Assembly (NCBI GenBank): GCA_013332095.1
Contig: JABENI010000016.1
Location: 62,001 to 126,000 of the forward strand
DNA from: Candidatus Bathyoplasma sp. NZ
GTDB taxonomy: Bacteria; Bacillota_I; Bacilli_A; MAG-NZ
DNA: 64,000 nt
Direction of reading: 5' to 3'
Of this stretch, positions 45,923-56,388 are shown in pieces (within the stretch, counting starts at the first letter, position 1; every line of letters begins with the position of its first letter). The translations under genes and the position numbers were made by a program. The notes under the pieces were generated by a model. That model was not told where the DNA came from. It did no database searches and saw only the letters and a list, made by a program, of their open reading frames with translations.

Positions 45923-47339
45923 AATTTTCTCTCCTTATAACAAAGTTTCTAAAGTTGATATCATTTCTTGTCGCTGTTTCATTTAAAAAATCTATTTTAT
46001 AAATATCGCTTTTATTACTATAAATAATGATGAATATTAAATAAACAAAGTCATCTATCGTTTCTAATTTTAAGTCTGTTGCCTGTAATCTTTTCTTTTT
46101 TCCCAAACATTTTTCAACATACTCTTCTATCACTTTTAACGAATGTTTGGAATTCCTGATTTTATTTAATACTATCTCATTGACCTCTTTATTAATCGTT
46201 AAATCCAACTCTAAACGTTTGTTTTTACTGTTATTTCTAGCCTGTTTAACTTTATACAATGAACTGGTAGTCAAATTGTTAAAAGTGAATGCAGACAGGA
46301 TGTTTTTCATTATATTTGCATGATAATTTTCTTCTTCTTGGTGAATCATCATCGTCTTTATAATGGTCTTCAAATACCCTTCAACATCATCGTAATTATT
46401 TACAATAAATCGCGTTTTTTTCAAAATGATATTGGAGTATAAATAGTTTTCTTCTTCTATTGAATAAACAATTTCACTAATGTTTTGCACTGAACTCAAA
46501 GAATATTTTAACATTTCCATTATTTGTTGTTTTGCTTCTATAACATCTCTTGCATAATCAAATTTAACAAATTCTAAGGCAACTTTGTCAATATATTTAG
46601 GATTTTGAATTTTTTTGATTAAGTTATTTACAATATTTGCTTTGTATTTACTAATATTGTCCAATGTTTTAATTTTATGGAAATTTTTATTCAAGATTTC
46701 ATTAGTATATTCAGTAAAAAATTCTTTAATTACATTGTCGGTAGACATACCAATTTTTACTGTATCGGAGTATTTTTTAATACTGTAATTCAATTGTTTT
46801 AAAGAATTGATCAAATGTTTTAAATTATCGTATACTTGAATAATTATTGTACTTTCATTTAGGTCTTTAGCTTTTAATAAATTATTTACGGTATGAGCGT
46901 ACCCATCAATTTCTACTTTACTAGAGTAATAATATTTCACTTTTTCCTGTTCTTCAACAGTTTTCGATTGATAACTATTATTAACAATTTCCATTATAGC
47001 GTTCACAAAAGGTATTGCTTCATTAGCAAAAAAAACATTTTTAGTATAGTCTCTATTTAAGCCTTCTAAAATCCAGCCGGTATCTTTAAGTTTTCTAATA
47101 ATTATGTTAGCTTTTTCCACAAGAGACGATGAATCATCTTCAAATTCATTAAATTCTTCCAATATCTCACTGTTTAACAGTTCTATTATATCGCTAACTA
47201 ATTCTTTTCTAGAATAAGAAAAACTATTCTCGCTTTCAGTTTTTTCAAAAATCAACCTTAAACATTTGGCGTAAAATTCTTTATTTTTAGAATTTAAAAT
47301 GCTAAAAAAGTTATTGTTTATCACATTAAAAATATTCAT
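45909..47339 (-). CDS. jetA: JetA (kleisin, Wadjet type III, DUF5716-type)
   Basis: A 476-residue mostly helical protein, first in the operon. The N-terminal FSYSRKELVSDIIELLN resembles the winged helix of kleisins, and the helical middle (DYARDVIEAKQQIMEMLKYS) and end follow. Kleisins link the two ATPase heads and the MukE-like subunit. The start at 47339 has GGGAG 13 bases upstream, a little far. A small inverted repeat CGTAAT/ATTACG (47367-47384) upstream could be an operator. Confidence 0.75.
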   Translation of the reverse strand: MNIFNVINNNFFSILNSKNKEFYAKCLRLIFEKTESENSFSYSRKELVSDIIELLNSEILEEFNEFEDDSSSLVEKANIIIRKLKDTGWILEGLNRDYTKNVFFANEAIPFVNAIMEIVNNSYQSKTVEEQEKVKYYYSSKVEIDGYAHTVNNLLKAKDLNESTIIIQVYDNLKHLINSLKQLNYSIKKYSDTVKIGMSTDNVIKEFFTEYTNEILNKNFHKIKTLDNISKYKANIVNNLIKKIQNPKYIDKVALEFVKFDYARDVIEAKQQIMEMLKYSLSSVQNISEIVYSIEEENYLYSNIILKKTRFIVNNYDDVEGYLKTIIKTMMIHQEEENYHANIMKNILSAFTFNNLTTSSLYKVKQARNNSKNKRLELDLTINKEVNEIVLNKIRNSKHSLKVIEEYVEKCLGKKKRLQATDLKLETIDDFVYLIFIIIYSNKSDIYKIDFLNETATRNDINFRNFVIRRENYVVQ

Positions 47340-47560
47340 CGTTTTGATTTTGCTCCCTTGTAAAAACGTAATATTACTATTACGAATTATACTTTCCTTT
47401 AGTTATGTTTACTTGTTATATCTATCAAACATCTAAATAAAATTATTACTTCTTTGTCTATAATTATAGCATAAAATATCTTTTTTTGTTGTTCTAAATA
47501 ACTAATTTTTGATCAGTTATCTTGACTAAATGATTAATTGTAGTAATCACATTAATTTTT

Positions 47561-48268
47561 TTATGTTTTACTAGAGTTTTCTACTAGTTTTAAAATACCA
47601 TTCAATTCATCTTCAGTTAAATTTCTCCATTGTCCTACTTCTAAATCTAATTTTACATTCATAATTCTAATCCTCTTTAATTTTTTTACTTCGTAATCAA
47701 AATGGTTGCACATTCTCCTTATTTGTCTATTTAATCCTTCTATTAAAACTATTTTGAATTTAAACTTATTTATTTTGTAAACATTACATTTTTTTGTTAC
47801 TGTATCTAAAATTGGAACTCCCTCACTCATGTTTTTTATAAATTTGTCAGTGATTTCTTTATCGACAGTTACTACGTACTCTTTTTGATGTTGGTTCCCA
47901 GCTCTTAAAATTTTATTTACTATATCACCGTCGTTAGTCATAAAAATTAAGCCTTCACTAGCTTTGTCTAATCGGCCAATATGGAAAATTCTTTCTTTAT
48001 AATTGATGTAGTCAACGATGTTCCCTTTAATTTTTCTATCTGTGGTCGAGGTGATGCCAACTGGTTTATTAAAAGCTAAATAGATTTTTTTATTTTGATC
48101 AACTATTATTTTCCCATCGACTTTTACTAAATCAAATTCTGTTATTTTTTCTCCTAATGTAGGTATTTTTTCATTTATAGTCACTCTGTTTTCTTCAATC
48201 AATCTATCTGCTTCTCTTCTTGAACAAAAACCTACCTCGCTTAAAAATTTATTTATTCTTTTTTCCAT
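47561..48268 (-). CDS. rluF: Pseudouridine synthase, RluF type
   Basis: A 235-residue enzyme of the RsuA/RluB/RluF group. An S4 RNA-binding domain (RINKFLSEVGFCSRREADRL) is at the N-terminus, the catalytic Asp is in IGRLDKASEGLIF (about residue 98), and LNRQIRRMCNHF near 180 is the RluF-like end. The expected target is 23S rRNA near position 2604 (E. coli numbering). Separate promoter assumed; it lies just past the ribosomal operon terminator. Confidence 0.85.
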   Translation of the reverse strand: MEKRINKFLSEVGFCSRREADRLIEENRVTINEKIPTLGEKITEFDLVKVDGKIIVDQNKKIYLAFNKPVGITSTTDRKIKGNIVDYINYKERIFHIGRLDKASEGLIFMTNDGDIVNKILRAGNQHQKEYVVTVDKEITDKFIKNMSEGVPILDTVTKKCNVYKINKFKFKIVLIEGLNRQIRRMCNHFDYEVKKLKRIRIMNVKLDLEVGQWRNLTEDELNGILKLVENSSKT

Positions 48269-48356
48269 CTAATCACCTATCTTTACTAAATTATTATAAC
48301 ATATCTTAAATTAAAAAATTAGACTATTAAAACTCCATGTTTTAAAAATTTGAACA

Positions 48357-48388
48357 GAAAAAAAATTGACCATAGATTATATGTTCAA
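48357..48388 (-). terminator. Terminator of the ribosomal superoperon
   Basis: Minus-strand stem TTGAACATA/TATGGTCAA (one mismatch) with a T-run of about nine, after rplQ. Confidence 0.75.
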
Positions 48389-48407
48389 CTTTATTATAAA
48401 TATTTAA

Positions 48408-48776
48408 TTACACTAATTCAATAATTGCCATTTCAGCACCATCACCACGACGAGGACCTAATTTTAATACTCTCGTATATCCACCTTGTCTCTCAACATA
48501 ACGAGGAGCAATGTCATCAAATAATTTTTGTACAGCATTTTGACCAGTTTCAGTATTAGCAACTTCGTATCTGACAGTTGCTCCTGCTTTCTTTCTGGCT
48601 GCTAAAGTCCCTTTTTTACCAAGAGTGATCATTTTCTCAGCTAATCTTTTTAATTCTTTAGCTTTCATTTCTGTAGTTTCGATTCTCTCATTGATAATTA
48701 AGTCTGTAACTAAGTCACGTAATAATGCTTTACGTTGACTGCTAGTACGTCCTAATTTTCGGTAACCTCTTGCCAT
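48408..48776 (-). CDS. rplQ: 50S ribosomal protein L17
   Basis: 122 residues, with the conserved start [18 protein letters not shown] and the end [10 protein letters not shown]. Binds 23S rRNA around the tunnel exit. Last gene of the operon, 18 bases after rpoA, with GGAGG upstream. Slightly longer than the ~120-residue norm of the phylum. Confidence 0.97.
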   Translation of the reverse strand: MARGYRKLGRTSSQRKALLRDLVTDLIINERIETTEMKAKELKRLAEKMITLGKKGTLAARKKAGATVRYEVANTETGQNAVQKLFDDIAPRYVERQGGYTRVLKLGPRRGDGAEMAIIELV

Positions 48777-48794
48777 AGTACCCCTCCTTTGAAA

Positions 48795-49751
48795 TTAGTT
48801 GTTTTTCAAATTTAATTGTAATTCATCAAGTTTATCTTTTACTTCTTTTAAAGACTTACGTCCTAAATTACGGATAGTCATCATGTCTTCTTCAGACTTT
48901 AACACTAGTTCACCTACTGTTTGAATTCCTGCACGTTTTAGACTGTTGTATGATCTTACAGAAAAATCTAATTCTTCAATTGAAGTATCTAATAATTTAG
49001 CATTATCTTCATCTTCAGTTTCTGTAATGAATTCTGATTCTCTAGCTTTTTCACTTATTTCTGTAATCACTTCTAAATGTCCCATCATGATATTAGCAGC
49101 TATCCCTAAAGCGTCAGCTGGATTAATTGAACCGTTTGTTGTTACTTCAATAGATAATTCATCATGATTGGCACTATTATCTACTAATATTTTTTCAACA
49201 TTATATTTTACATTAGTTATTGGTGTGTAAATCGAATCAATCGGAATTGTTCCAATAGGTGCCCCTTCAGTTTTGTTGTTTTTACCGTTTACGTATCCGA
49301 CACCTTTTTTTGCTATCATGATAATTTTTAATTTACCATCTTTAGCAAGATTTACAATAACTTTATCTTTATTAATAATTTTAACATCGCTATCACAAAT
49401 AATGTCTCCAGCAGTTACTGGACCTTCGCCAACAGCAATCAATTCTAATTTTTTTTCAACGTTAGGATCATTGCTGTCTATTGTTAGTACTACTCCTTTA
49501 AGGTTTAATATAATCTCTGTTACATCTTCGATTACACCCTCAAGCGAAGAAAACTCATGATAGATATCTTCTATTAAGACACTTGTAATAGCAGCTCCTG
49601 GTAAAGAAGATAATAATACTCTTCTTAATGAATTCCCTAAAGTAATTCCAAAACCTCTTTCAAGTGGTTTAATAACAAATTTCCCATAAAACTTGTCTTT
49701 ATCATACGCTTCTACTTTAGTGTTAGGCTTTTCGAATTTCATATCTTTCAT
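48795..49751 (-). CDS. rpoA: RNA polymerase alpha subunit
   Basis: 318 residues: N-terminal assembly domain (ERGFGITLGNSLRRVLLSS, about 32-50) and C-terminal DNA- and activator-binding domain (RAGIQTVGELVLKSEEDMM, then RNLGRKSLKEVKDKL, about 270-312). AGGGAGGG lies 8 bases before the ATG. Sits in the usual alpha-operon place between rpsK and rplQ. Confidence 0.97.
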   Translation of the reverse strand: MKDMKFEKPNTKVEAYDKDKFYGKFVIKPLERGFGITLGNSLRRVLLSSLPGAAITSVLIEDIYHEFSSLEGVIEDVTEIILNLKGVVLTIDSNDPNVEKKLELIAVGEGPVTAGDIICDSDVKIINKDKVIVNLAKDGKLKIIMIAKKGVGYVNGKNNKTEGAPIGTIPIDSIYTPITNVKYNVEKILVDNSANHDELSIEVTTNGSINPADALGIAANIMMGHLEVITEISEKARESEFITETEDEDNAKLLDTSIEELDFSVRSYNSLKRAGIQTVGELVLKSEEDMMTIRNLGRKSLKEVKDKLDELQLNLKNN

Positions 49752-49775
49752 TTTTGAAGCCCTCCCTATTAATTA

Positions 49776-50162
49776 TTAACCATGACGGCGTTTTTTTGCT
49801 TTACAGCCATTATGAGGTAAAGGTGTCACATCTTTAATAGATGTAATTTCTAATCCGGCTATTTGCAGTGCTCTAATAGCTGCTTCTCTACCTGGACCAG
49901 GACCTTTAATATTTACCTCAACTTTTTGAACTCCGTGGTCTTGCGCTGCTTTTGCACATGCTTCTGAAGCTAACTGTGCAGCAAAAGGAGTTGATTTTTT
50001 GGAACCTTTAAAACCTAAAGCTCCTCCACTACTCCATGCAATCGCATTACCTGCATCATCCGTAATAGTTATAATAGTATTATTGAAAGTCGATTGAATA
50101 TGTGCAACACCGGTTGGTATATTCTTTTTAACACGACGTTTTCTTTTAGTTGTTTTTGCCAT
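49776..50162 (-). CDS. rpsK: 30S ribosomal protein S11
   Basis: 128 residues, with [18 protein letters not shown] and the C-terminal [16 protein letters not shown] typical of S11. Part of the platform of the 30S subunit, near the Shine-Dalgarno helix. 15 bases after rpsM. Confidence 0.97.
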   Translation of the reverse strand: MAKTTKRKRRVKKNIPTGVAHIQSTFNNTIITITDDAGNAIAWSSGGALGFKGSKKSTPFAAQLASEACAKAAQDHGVQKVEVNIKGPGPGREAAIRALQIAGLEITSIKDVTPLPHNGCKAKKRRHG

Positions 50163-50177
50163 TTAACTACTACCTCC

Positions 50178-50543
50178 TTATTTCTTTTTACCCGATGTAG
50201 TCCTTTTAGGACCTTTGCGAGTACGAGCATTATTTTTCGTGTGCTGTCCACGAACTGGTAATCCTTTACGATGTCTAATTCCACGATAAGAAGCAATTTC
50301 CATCAAACGTTTGATGTTAAATGATCTTTCTCTTCTTAAATCACCTTCAGTAATATATTTTTCTACTTCGGCTCTAATTAGACCTAATTCTTCATCAGTT
50401 AATTCTTTCACGCGTTTTTCCTCACTAATACTAACAGCGTTTAAAATATTTTGAGCTGTTTGCTTACCGATTCCATAAACATATGTCAATGAAATAACAA
50501 TACGTTTATCACGTGGAATATCTACACCACTAATACGTGCCAT
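50178..50543 (-). CDS. rpsM: 30S ribosomal protein S13
   Basis: 121 residues, [18 protein letters not shown] at the start and a basic tail [14 protein letters not shown]. Contacts the P-site tRNA and the B1 bridges. Follows rpmJ by 15 bases. Confidence 0.97.
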   Translation of the reverse strand: MARISGVDIPRDKRIVISLTYVYGIGKQTAQNILNAVSISEEKRVKELTDEELGLIRAEVEKYITEGDLRRERSFNIKRLMEIASYRGIRHRKGLPVRGQHTKNNARTRKGPKRTTSGKKK

Positions 50544-50558
50544 AAATACACCTCCATT

Positions 50559-50672
50559 TTATCCTTGTCTTTGTTTGTGTTTTGGGTTTTCACATATAAT
50601 CATTACTTTTCCTTTACGACGAATGACTTTGCATTTATCACAAATAGGTTTAACAGACGCTCTTACTTTCAT
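50559..50672 (-). CDS. rpmJ: 50S ribosomal protein L36, zinc-binding form
   Basis: 37 residues ([15 protein letters not shown], then [12 protein letters not shown]). The CxxC, later Cys and His make the zinc-ribbon (C+) form. The start at 50672 has AGGAGG upstream. In the standard place between infA and rpsM. Confidence 0.95.
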   Translation of the reverse strand: MKVRASVKPICDKCKVIRRKGKVMIICENPKHKQRQG

Positions 50673-50700
50673 CTTTTTACCTCCTTTAATCCCTTAAGGA

Positions 50701-50919
50701 TTATTTATGACGATAAGTAATTCGCCCACGTGTTAAATCGTATGGTGATATTTCAACCGTTACTTTATCTCCCGGTAAGATGCGTATGTAATGCATACGG
50801 ATTTTACCAGAAACGTGTGCTAATACTTTATGTCCATTTTCTAGTTTGACATTAAATTGTGTATTTGGAAGAACATCTAGAATAGTTCCTTCCATTTCAA
50901 TTACGTTATCTTTTGCCAT
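50701..50919 (-). CDS. infA: Translation initiation factor IF-1
   Basis: 72 residues of S1/OB fold ([20 protein letters not shown], then RGRITYRHK). Normal length for the family. Blocks the A site during initiation. Between map and rpmJ, as in other Bacillota. Confidence 0.97.
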   Translation of the reverse strand: MAKDNVIEMEGTILDVLPNTQFNVKLENGHKVLAHVSGKIRMHYIRILPGDKVTVEISPYDLTRGRITYRHK

Positions 50920-50930
50920 AAGAATCCTCC

Positions 50931-51677
50931 TTAAGTCGTCGTTAATATTTCACAGCTATCTTCTGTGACTAAGATAGTGTGTTCGAAATGAGCACTTTTT
51001 GCTCTATCTACAGTTTTAACTGTCCAGCCATCAATTAATGTTTTAACTTTTTTAGTTCCTTTATTAATCATGGGTTCTATAGCGAGAGTCATCCCCGCTT
51101 TTAAAACTGGACCTTTCCCTTTTTCTCCAAAATTTGGAATTGTTGGGGCTTCATGTAATTGTTGTCCGATACCATGACCGGTAAATTCTTCAACAACTCC
51201 ATAATTATACTCTTTAATAAAACTTTCTATTGCGTTAGAAATATCACTAACTCTATTTCCTACTTTTGCAAACTCTAAACCTTTGAATAAAGATTTTTCA
51301 GTTATTTCTAATAATAATTGATCTTCTTTGGAAATTTTTCCAACTGGATAAGTCCAAGCTGAATCTCCGTGATAACCTTTATAATTAGCACCAATATCAA
51401 CCGATATAATATCTCCTTGTTTAAGTCGATAACTACTTGGCATTCCATGAACTACAACATCGTTAACCGATATACAAGTAGCATAAGGAAACCCAGCGTA
51501 CCCTTTAAATGAAGGTATAGCCCCATTGTCTAAAATAAGTTTTTCTACAAATTGGTCTACTTCATTAGTGGTAATTCCCGGTTTAATAAATTTACTAATC
51601 TCTTGATGACACAATCCAACAATTTTACCTGCTCGTCTCATTAATTTAATTTCTCTCTCGGATTTAATTGTTATCAT
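50931..51677 (-). CDS. map: Methionine aminopeptidase, type I
   Basis: 248 residues. Metal and substrate residues are in VVHGMP (about 78), [16 protein letters not shown] (about 95), [14 protein letters not shown] (about 168) and AIEPMINKG (about 203). Removes the first Met of new proteins. It starts inside the end of adk (14-base overlap), so translation is coupled. Confidence 0.96.
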   Translation of the reverse strand: MITIKSEREIKLMRRAGKIVGLCHQEISKFIKPGITTNEVDQFVEKLILDNGAIPSFKGYAGFPYATCISVNDVVVHGMPSSYRLKQGDIISVDIGANYKGYHGDSAWTYPVGKISKEDQLLLEITEKSLFKGLEFAKVGNRVSDISNAIESFIKEYNYGVVEEFTGHGIGQQLHEAPTIPNFGEKGKGPVLKAGMTLAIEPMINKGTKKVKTLIDGWTVKTVDRAKSAHFEHTILVTEDSCEILTTT

Positions 51678-52320
51678 TTTCAGAAATTCCTATGCAGATT
51701 TTTTTAAATATAGTTCCGATAGGATTCCCTCCGTTGACTGTAACAATAAGATCGAGATTTTTATAATATTTTAGCAGATCTGCTGAATTATTTAAATAAA
51801 CTTTAATCCGATTTTCTACTGTTTCTTGGCAATCATCAGGTCTGATTATTAAATCTGCTCCGCATCTATCACATACGTTTTCCACCTTAGGCGGTTGCGT
51901 TTTAAGATGATAACTGCTTCCACATTTTGGACAAACTCTACGTCCACTTAACCTTTTAATAATTAATTCAGTATCCGCTTCAACATTTATCACTTTATCT
52001 AATTTTTTACCTTGTGATTTTAAAATTTTTTGTAAACATTCTGCCTGCTCTAACGTTCTAGGAAATCCATCTAATAAAAATCCATTTTGGCAATCCTTTT
52101 TAGTTAATCTTTCCTCAACCATTCTAACAGTTACAGAATCAGGTACATACTCACCACTATCTAAATATCCTTTAGCTAGTAGTCCTACTTCTGTTTTTTC
52201 AGCTACTGCTGTTCTGAACATATCTCCAGTTGATACATGTATGATATTATATTTTTCACATATATATTTTGACTGTGTACCTTTTCCACTACCTGGAGGT
52301 CCCATAATTAATAAATTCAC
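51664..52320 (-). CDS. adk: Adenylate kinase with zinc-type lid
   Basis: 218 residues: P-loop [10 protein letters not shown] (7-16), FLLDGFPRT (about 82) and a lid with two Cys pairs (CPKCGSS and CDRCGAD) that bind zinc, as in Gram-positive enzymes. Starts at a GTG that overlaps the secY stop by one base (TAGTG). Confidence 0.96.
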   Translation of the reverse strand: MNLLIMGPPGSGKGTQSKYICEKYNIIHVSTGDMFRTAVAEKTEVGLLAKGYLDSGEYVPDSVTVRMVEERLTKKDCQNGFLLDGFPRTLEQAECLQKILKSQGKKLDKVINVEADTELIIKRLSGRRVCPKCGSSYHLKTQPPKVENVCDRCGADLIIRPDDCQETVENRIKVYLNNSADLLKYYKNLDLIVTVNGGNPIGTIFKKICIGISENDNN

Positions 52321-53591
52321 TATCTTATAAATCCTTTGTACTCTTGCTTGTTTGCTTCAGTTTGAACCTGTTTAAATGTTTCTACAGCCACACCTACAAC
52401 AATCAATAAACTAGTTCCACCGACTTGTACGCTAGTTGGCAAATTAAATATCCATATACTAATTAGTGGAATTGAAGCTACAATTGCTAAATACAAAGCA
52501 CCTAATAAAGTAACTTTAAACATTACTCTAGAGATGTAAAGTTCCGTTTCTTCTCCTGGTCTAATACCTGGAATAAATGCATTTTGCTTAGATAAATTAT
52601 CAGAAATTTTTTCTGGATTAATTTGCATAAACGCATAGAAGAAAGTAAATACATAAATTAATATAATATACAACATAAACCCTAGCGGTTTAGCTTGCGA
52701 AAATATTTCAGTCATTACGGTTAATGATGTTCCTGAAACATTTAAATATCCAATAATCGTTAACGGTAGCGATAGTAATGTTACCGCAAAAATTACTGGT
52801 ACAACTCCGGCAGAGTTTAATTTAATTGGTACTGAAGAATCATGCTTTCCTCTTAATTGCGAACTTCCTCTATTAGCATATTGAATAGGTATTTTTCTGA
52901 TAACTGCTTGCATGTAAATTACAGCTAACAATACTACTAACATTAATAAAACAACTATCGCAAATTGAGTATATGACCAAAGATTCGCTGTATCAATTGA
53001 TACGAAAGTTTGCCACAATGATCTATACATAGTCGGCATTGATGAAATAATACCGGCAGCAATAATCATTGAAACTCCATTTCCTATTCCTTTTACTGTG
53101 ATTTGATCACCTAACCATAATAAGAACGCTGTCCCAGCTGTTATTGTTATCGCTAAATAGACAAATACTAAGGGATTTGCTTCAACACCAATATCAAATA
53201 TAGTGATTCCGATAGTCAACGCTAATGCTTGTACAAAAGCTAAAAATATTGCTAAATATCTTGTTAATTGCGTTATTTTTTGTTTTCCAGTCGGTCCTTC
53301 TTCAGCCCACTCGCTAATTTTAGGAACAATATCCATTTGTAAAATTTGTACAACGATACTAGCTGTAATGTATGGCCCTACTCCTAAGGCAACTACACTG
53401 AAGTTCTTAAGTGCCCCACCACTGAATGCATTAAATACACCCATTAAATCATTATCAAAGAAAGTTTCCGGTATATTAATCATTGGAATTGTAATAAATA
53501 CTGCTACTCTATACAATAAAAACGCCAACAATGTAAATACAATTTTTTTCTTTAAATCTTTATTTTTAAGTACTAATTTTAGCGTATTCAC
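52320..53591 (-). CDS. secY: Protein translocase subunit SecY
   Basis: 423 residues with ten predicted membrane helices and the conserved IPMINIPETFF, RYLAIFLAFVQAL and INPEKISDNLSKQNAFIPGI segments. Forms the membrane channel with SecE and SecG. The GTG start overlaps the rplO stop by one base. Confidence 0.97.
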   Translation of the reverse strand: MNTLKLVLKNKDLKKKIVFTLLAFLLYRVAVFITIPMINIPETFFDNDLMGVFNAFSGGALKNFSVVALGVGPYITASIVVQILQMDIVPKISEWAEEGPTGKQKITQLTRYLAIFLAFVQALALTIGITIFDIGVEANPLVFVYLAITITAGTAFLLWLGDQITVKGIGNGVSMIIAAGIISSMPTMYRSLWQTFVSIDTANLWSYTQFAIVVLLMLVVLLAVIYMQAVIRKIPIQYANRGSSQLRGKHDSSVPIKLNSAGVVPVIFAVTLLSLPLTIIGYLNVSGTSLTVMTEIFSQAKPLGFMLYIILIYVFTFFYAFMQINPEKISDNLSKQNAFIPGIRPGEETELYISRVMFKVTLLGALYLAIVASIPLISIWIFNLPTSVQVGGTSLLIVVGVAVETFKQVQTEANKQEYKGFIR

Positions 53592-54028
53592 TAAATCACC
53601 TCTAATGTTGAGCCAGAAGAATTAATTTTTTCTACAGCAGATTTAGTTGCTTTATGGACTTTAATAGTCAATTTTTTTTCTAAATTACCTTCTCCTAAAA
53701 CTTTTACACCATTAAGTATTTTTCTAATAATTTTTTTTTCTATTAACAGTTCAGGAGTAACAACTGTTCCATCTTCGAATACATTTAAAACTTTCAAATT
53801 AACAATAGCATATTCTTTACGAGTGAAATTTGTAAATCCACGTTTAGGTAATCTTTTGAATAATGGTGTTTGCCCACCTTCAAATCCTAAACGAACCCCT
53901 CCACCAGTACGAGAATTTTGACCATTGTGTCCTTTACCGGCAGTTTTTCCAGTCCCTGAACCGATACCACGTCCCACTCTTTTACGTGGTCTGCTTCCTT
54001 GAACAGGTTTTATTTCATGTAATCTCAT
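53591..54028 (-). CDS. rplO: 50S ribosomal protein L15
   Basis: 145 residues, with [20 protein letters not shown] and the Gly/Arg-rich N-terminal extension that reaches into 23S rRNA. Ends over the secY start. Confidence 0.97.
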   Translation of the reverse strand: MRLHEIKPVQGSRPRKRVGRGIGSGTGKTAGKGHNGQNSRTGGGVRLGFEGGQTPLFKRLPKRGFTNFTRKEYAIVNLKVLNVFEDGTVVTPELLIEKKIIRKILNGVKVLGEGNLEKKLTIKVHKATKSAVEKINSSGSTLEVI

Positions 54029-54043
54029 TTGGTTATCTCCCCT

Positions 54044-54223
54044 CTATTTCTCAGTTACTTCAACTAAATGAGAAATTATCTTTACCATACCTCTAATTTG
54101 AGGATTATCTACTTTAGTGACAACTCTATTCATTTTAGTCAACCCTAAAGCTTTTGCAGTTAATTTTTGGTTTTTTGGACGTCCTATCGTAGATCTCACT
54201 AACTTTATATCAATAGTTTTCAT
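54044..54223 (-). CDS. rpmD: 50S ribosomal protein L30
   Basis: 59 residues (MKTIDIKLVRSTIGRPKN, then TKVDNPQIRGMVKII). Complete and of usual bacterial length. The start at 54223 is 2 bases after rpsE; GAGGTTAC serves as ribosome site. Confidence 0.95.
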   Translation of the reverse strand: MKTIDIKLVRSTIGRPKNQKLTAKALGLTKMNRVVTKVDNPQIRGMVKIISHLVEVTEK

Positions 54224-54225
54224 AA

Positions 54226-54822
54226 TTAGTAACCTCTAATTTCATCTAATTCTTTGCCACGTAAAGCAGCCACATCTTCTCTAGTTCTTAATTCGCCTAA
54301 ACCTTTATGGATAGCTCTTATCATATTGATTGGCGTATTTGAACCTAACGATTTACTTAAGATATCCTGTACTCCAGCTAATTCTAATATCGCACGAACA
54401 GGTCCACCTGCAATAACCCCTGTCCCTGGACTAGCTGGTCTCAATAATACTTTTCCAGCACCAAATTCACAAACTATTTGATGAGGAATTGTAGTCCCTA
54501 CCATTGCTACTGTAATTAAATTGCGTTTTGCGGCTTCAATGGCTTTTCTAATTGCGTCTGGTACTTCTTGAGCTTTACCAGTCCCAAATCCAACTTTTCC
54601 TTTTTTATCTCCAATTACTACTAACGCAGCAAATCTAAAACGGCGTCCACCTTTAACAACTTTAGTAACGCGGTTAATCGTAACTACACGCTCTTCAAAT
54701 TGTTTTTCAACTACTCTTTTATTACGGCGATTGTTTTTTCTCGGTCTTCTTTTATTATCGAATGACCCTTTTGCATTGTTAAAATTAGTTTTTGGAGTAC
54801 TTTTTGGCACACTATTTTCCAT
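54226..54822 (-). CDS. rpsE: 30S ribosomal protein S5
   Basis: 198 residues, about 30 longer than B. subtilis S5 because of an N-terminal Asn/Lys/Arg-rich extension (to about 40) before the core [18 protein letters not shown]. The C-terminal fold GQKDILSK-like region ([19 protein letters not shown]) is normal. Acts at the mRNA entry channel. Confidence 0.96.
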   Translation of the reverse strand: MENSVPKSTPKTNFNNAKGSFDNKRRPRKNNRRNKRVVEKQFEERVVTINRVTKVVKGGRRFRFAALVVIGDKKGKVGFGTGKAQEVPDAIRKAIEAAKRNLITVAMVGTTIPHQIVCEFGAGKVLLRPASPGTGVIAGGPVRAILELAGVQDILSKSLGSNTPINMIRAIHKGLGELRTREDVAALRGKELDEIRGY

Positions 54823-54836
54823 TTATATCATCCTCC

Positions 54837-55187
54837 TTAGAATTTTAACCCAGCTTCGCGAGCAGCTTCAGCTAAAGCTTTAACTCTACCGTGGTATAAA
54901 TAACCTCCACGATCGAATACAACTTTCGTAATACCCTTTTCGCTTGCGGCTTTCGCAACTAAAGTTCCTACTTCTTTAGCAGCATTAACATCAGCACCTT
55001 TTTCAATTTTAAGACTACTAGCACTAGCTAGTGTAAGCCCACTTACATCATCAATTACTTGTGCTGAAATATTTTTATTTGAACGAAAGACAGACAATCT
55101 TGGAATATTAGGAGTTCCGGATATCTTTCCTCTAATACGTCTGCGTCTTTTCAAACGACTATTTTTACGATTAAACATTTTTATCAT
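54837..55187 (-). CDS. rplR: 50S ribosomal protein L18
   Basis: 116 residues, with [32 protein letters not shown] and the end [20 protein letters not shown]. Binds 5S rRNA. 14 bases between it and rpsE. Confidence 0.96.
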   Translation of the reverse strand: MIKMFNRKNSRLKRRRRIRGKISGTPNIPRLSVFRSNKNISAQVIDDVSGLTLASASSLKIEKGADVNAAKEVGTLVAKAASEKGITKVVFDRGGYLYHGRVKALAEAAREAGLKF

Positions 55188-55203
55188 CTAGATGACTCCC
55201 TTC

Positions 55204-55740
55204 CTAAGCTTTCTTACCTTCTTTACGACGAATGTGCTCATCAGAATATCTTATTCCTTTACCTAGATACGGCTCTGGTTTACGAACTTCTCTGATATTT
55301 GCAGCAAATTCCCCCACTACTTGTCTATCAAAACCACTAATAATAACATTAACTGGTTTTGGAACTTCTATTGAAATCCCTTTAGGAATATCAAATTCTA
55401 CTGGATGTGAATATCCAACATTTAAAACTAATTTTTTACCTTGTAATTGTGCACGATAACCTACACCTTTGATTACTAACTCTTTTTTAAACCCTTCTGA
55501 TACTCCAACAACCATATTATTTAATAGTGCTCTTGTAGTTCCATGAAAAGTTTTATGTAGTTTTGAATCAGAAGGTCTCTCAACAATCACATTGTTTTCT
55601 TCCATAATGATTTTCATATCTTTATGAAAACTATTAGTTAACTCGCCCTTAGGTCCTTTTACAACTACTGTATTATTAGCAGCAAATGTAACAGTAACCC
55701 CACTAGGAACAGTTATTGGTTTTTTTCCAATTCTACTCAT
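55204..55740 (-). CDS. rplF: 50S ribosomal protein L6
   Basis: 178 residues from MSRIGKKPI, the usual start; GGAGG precedes 55740. End has [20 protein letters not shown]. Binds near the GTPase centre. An upstream in-frame ATG overlaps rpsH and is not needed. Confidence 0.96.
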   Translation of the reverse strand: MSRIGKKPITVPSGVTVTFAANNTVVVKGPKGELTNSFHKDMKIIMEENNVIVERPSDSKLHKTFHGTTRALLNNMVVGVSEGFKKELVIKGVGYRAQLQGKKLVLNVGYSHPVEFDIPKGISIEVPKPVNVIISGFDRQVVGEFAANIREVRKPEPYLGKGIRYSDEHIRRKEGKKA

Positions 55741-55754
55741 TTTGAGTACCTCCT

Positions 55755-56153
55755 TTACCAAATATATGCAATTATTTCTCCACCAATTTTTTGTTTTTTT
55801 GCTTCTTTTCCTGTCATTACACCTCTTGATGTAGAAAGAATAGCAACACCTAAACCACTTAGTACTTTAGGAATATCATTGCTTGAAGCATAAACTCTTA
55901 ATCCTGGTTTCGAAATTCTTCTTAATCCTTTAATAACTCTTTCTTTTAAGTCCGAATATTTCAGATAAACTTTTATAATACCTTGTTTGTCGTCCTCAAC
56001 AAATTCTATGTTTTTGATAAACCCTTCATTTTTCATTACCTCTAAAACAGATAATTTAACTTTAGAGCCCGGCATCTCAACAACTTCGTGACGCATTTGA
56101 TTAGCATTACGAACGCGAGTAAGCATATCTGCAATAGGATCTGTCATTACCAT
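55755..56153 (-). CDS. rpsH: 30S ribosomal protein S8
   Basis: 132 residues, [17 protein letters not shown] at the start and [20 protein letters not shown] at the end. Central-domain assembly protein and, in other bacteria, the spc-operon repressor. Confidence 0.97.
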   Translation of the reverse strand: MVMTDPIADMLTRVRNANQMRHEVVEMPGSKVKLSVLEVMKNEGFIKNIEFVEDDKQGIIKVYLKYSDLKERVIKGLRRISKPGLRVYASSNDIPKVLSGLGVAILSTSRGVMTGKEAKKQKIGGEIIAYIW

Positions 56154-56190
56154 AATTTTGCCTCCTTCCCAAGCTTTTGAGAATAAAATT

Positions 56191-56376
56191 TTACCAACTA
56201 GCTTTTCTAACTCCAGGCACTTGCCCTAGGTAAGCTAATTCTCTAAAACAAATACGGCAAACACCGAATTTGCGAATAACAGCATGCGGTCTACCACATC
56301 TGTTACAACGTGTATAAGCTCTCGAAGAGAACTTAGCAGGTCGTTGTTGTTTTACAATCAATGCTTTTTTAGCCAT
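56191..56376 (-). CDS. rpsZ: 30S ribosomal protein S14, zinc type
   Basis: 61 residues, the short zinc-binding form: CNRCGR and CRICF give the four Cys ligands. Found in the normal S14 position between rplE and rpsH. Confidence 0.96.
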   Translation of the reverse strand: MAKKALIVKQQRPAKFSSRAYTRCNRCGRPHAVIRKFGVCRICFRELAYLGQVPGVRKASW

Positions 56377-56388
56377 TTTCTCTCCTCC

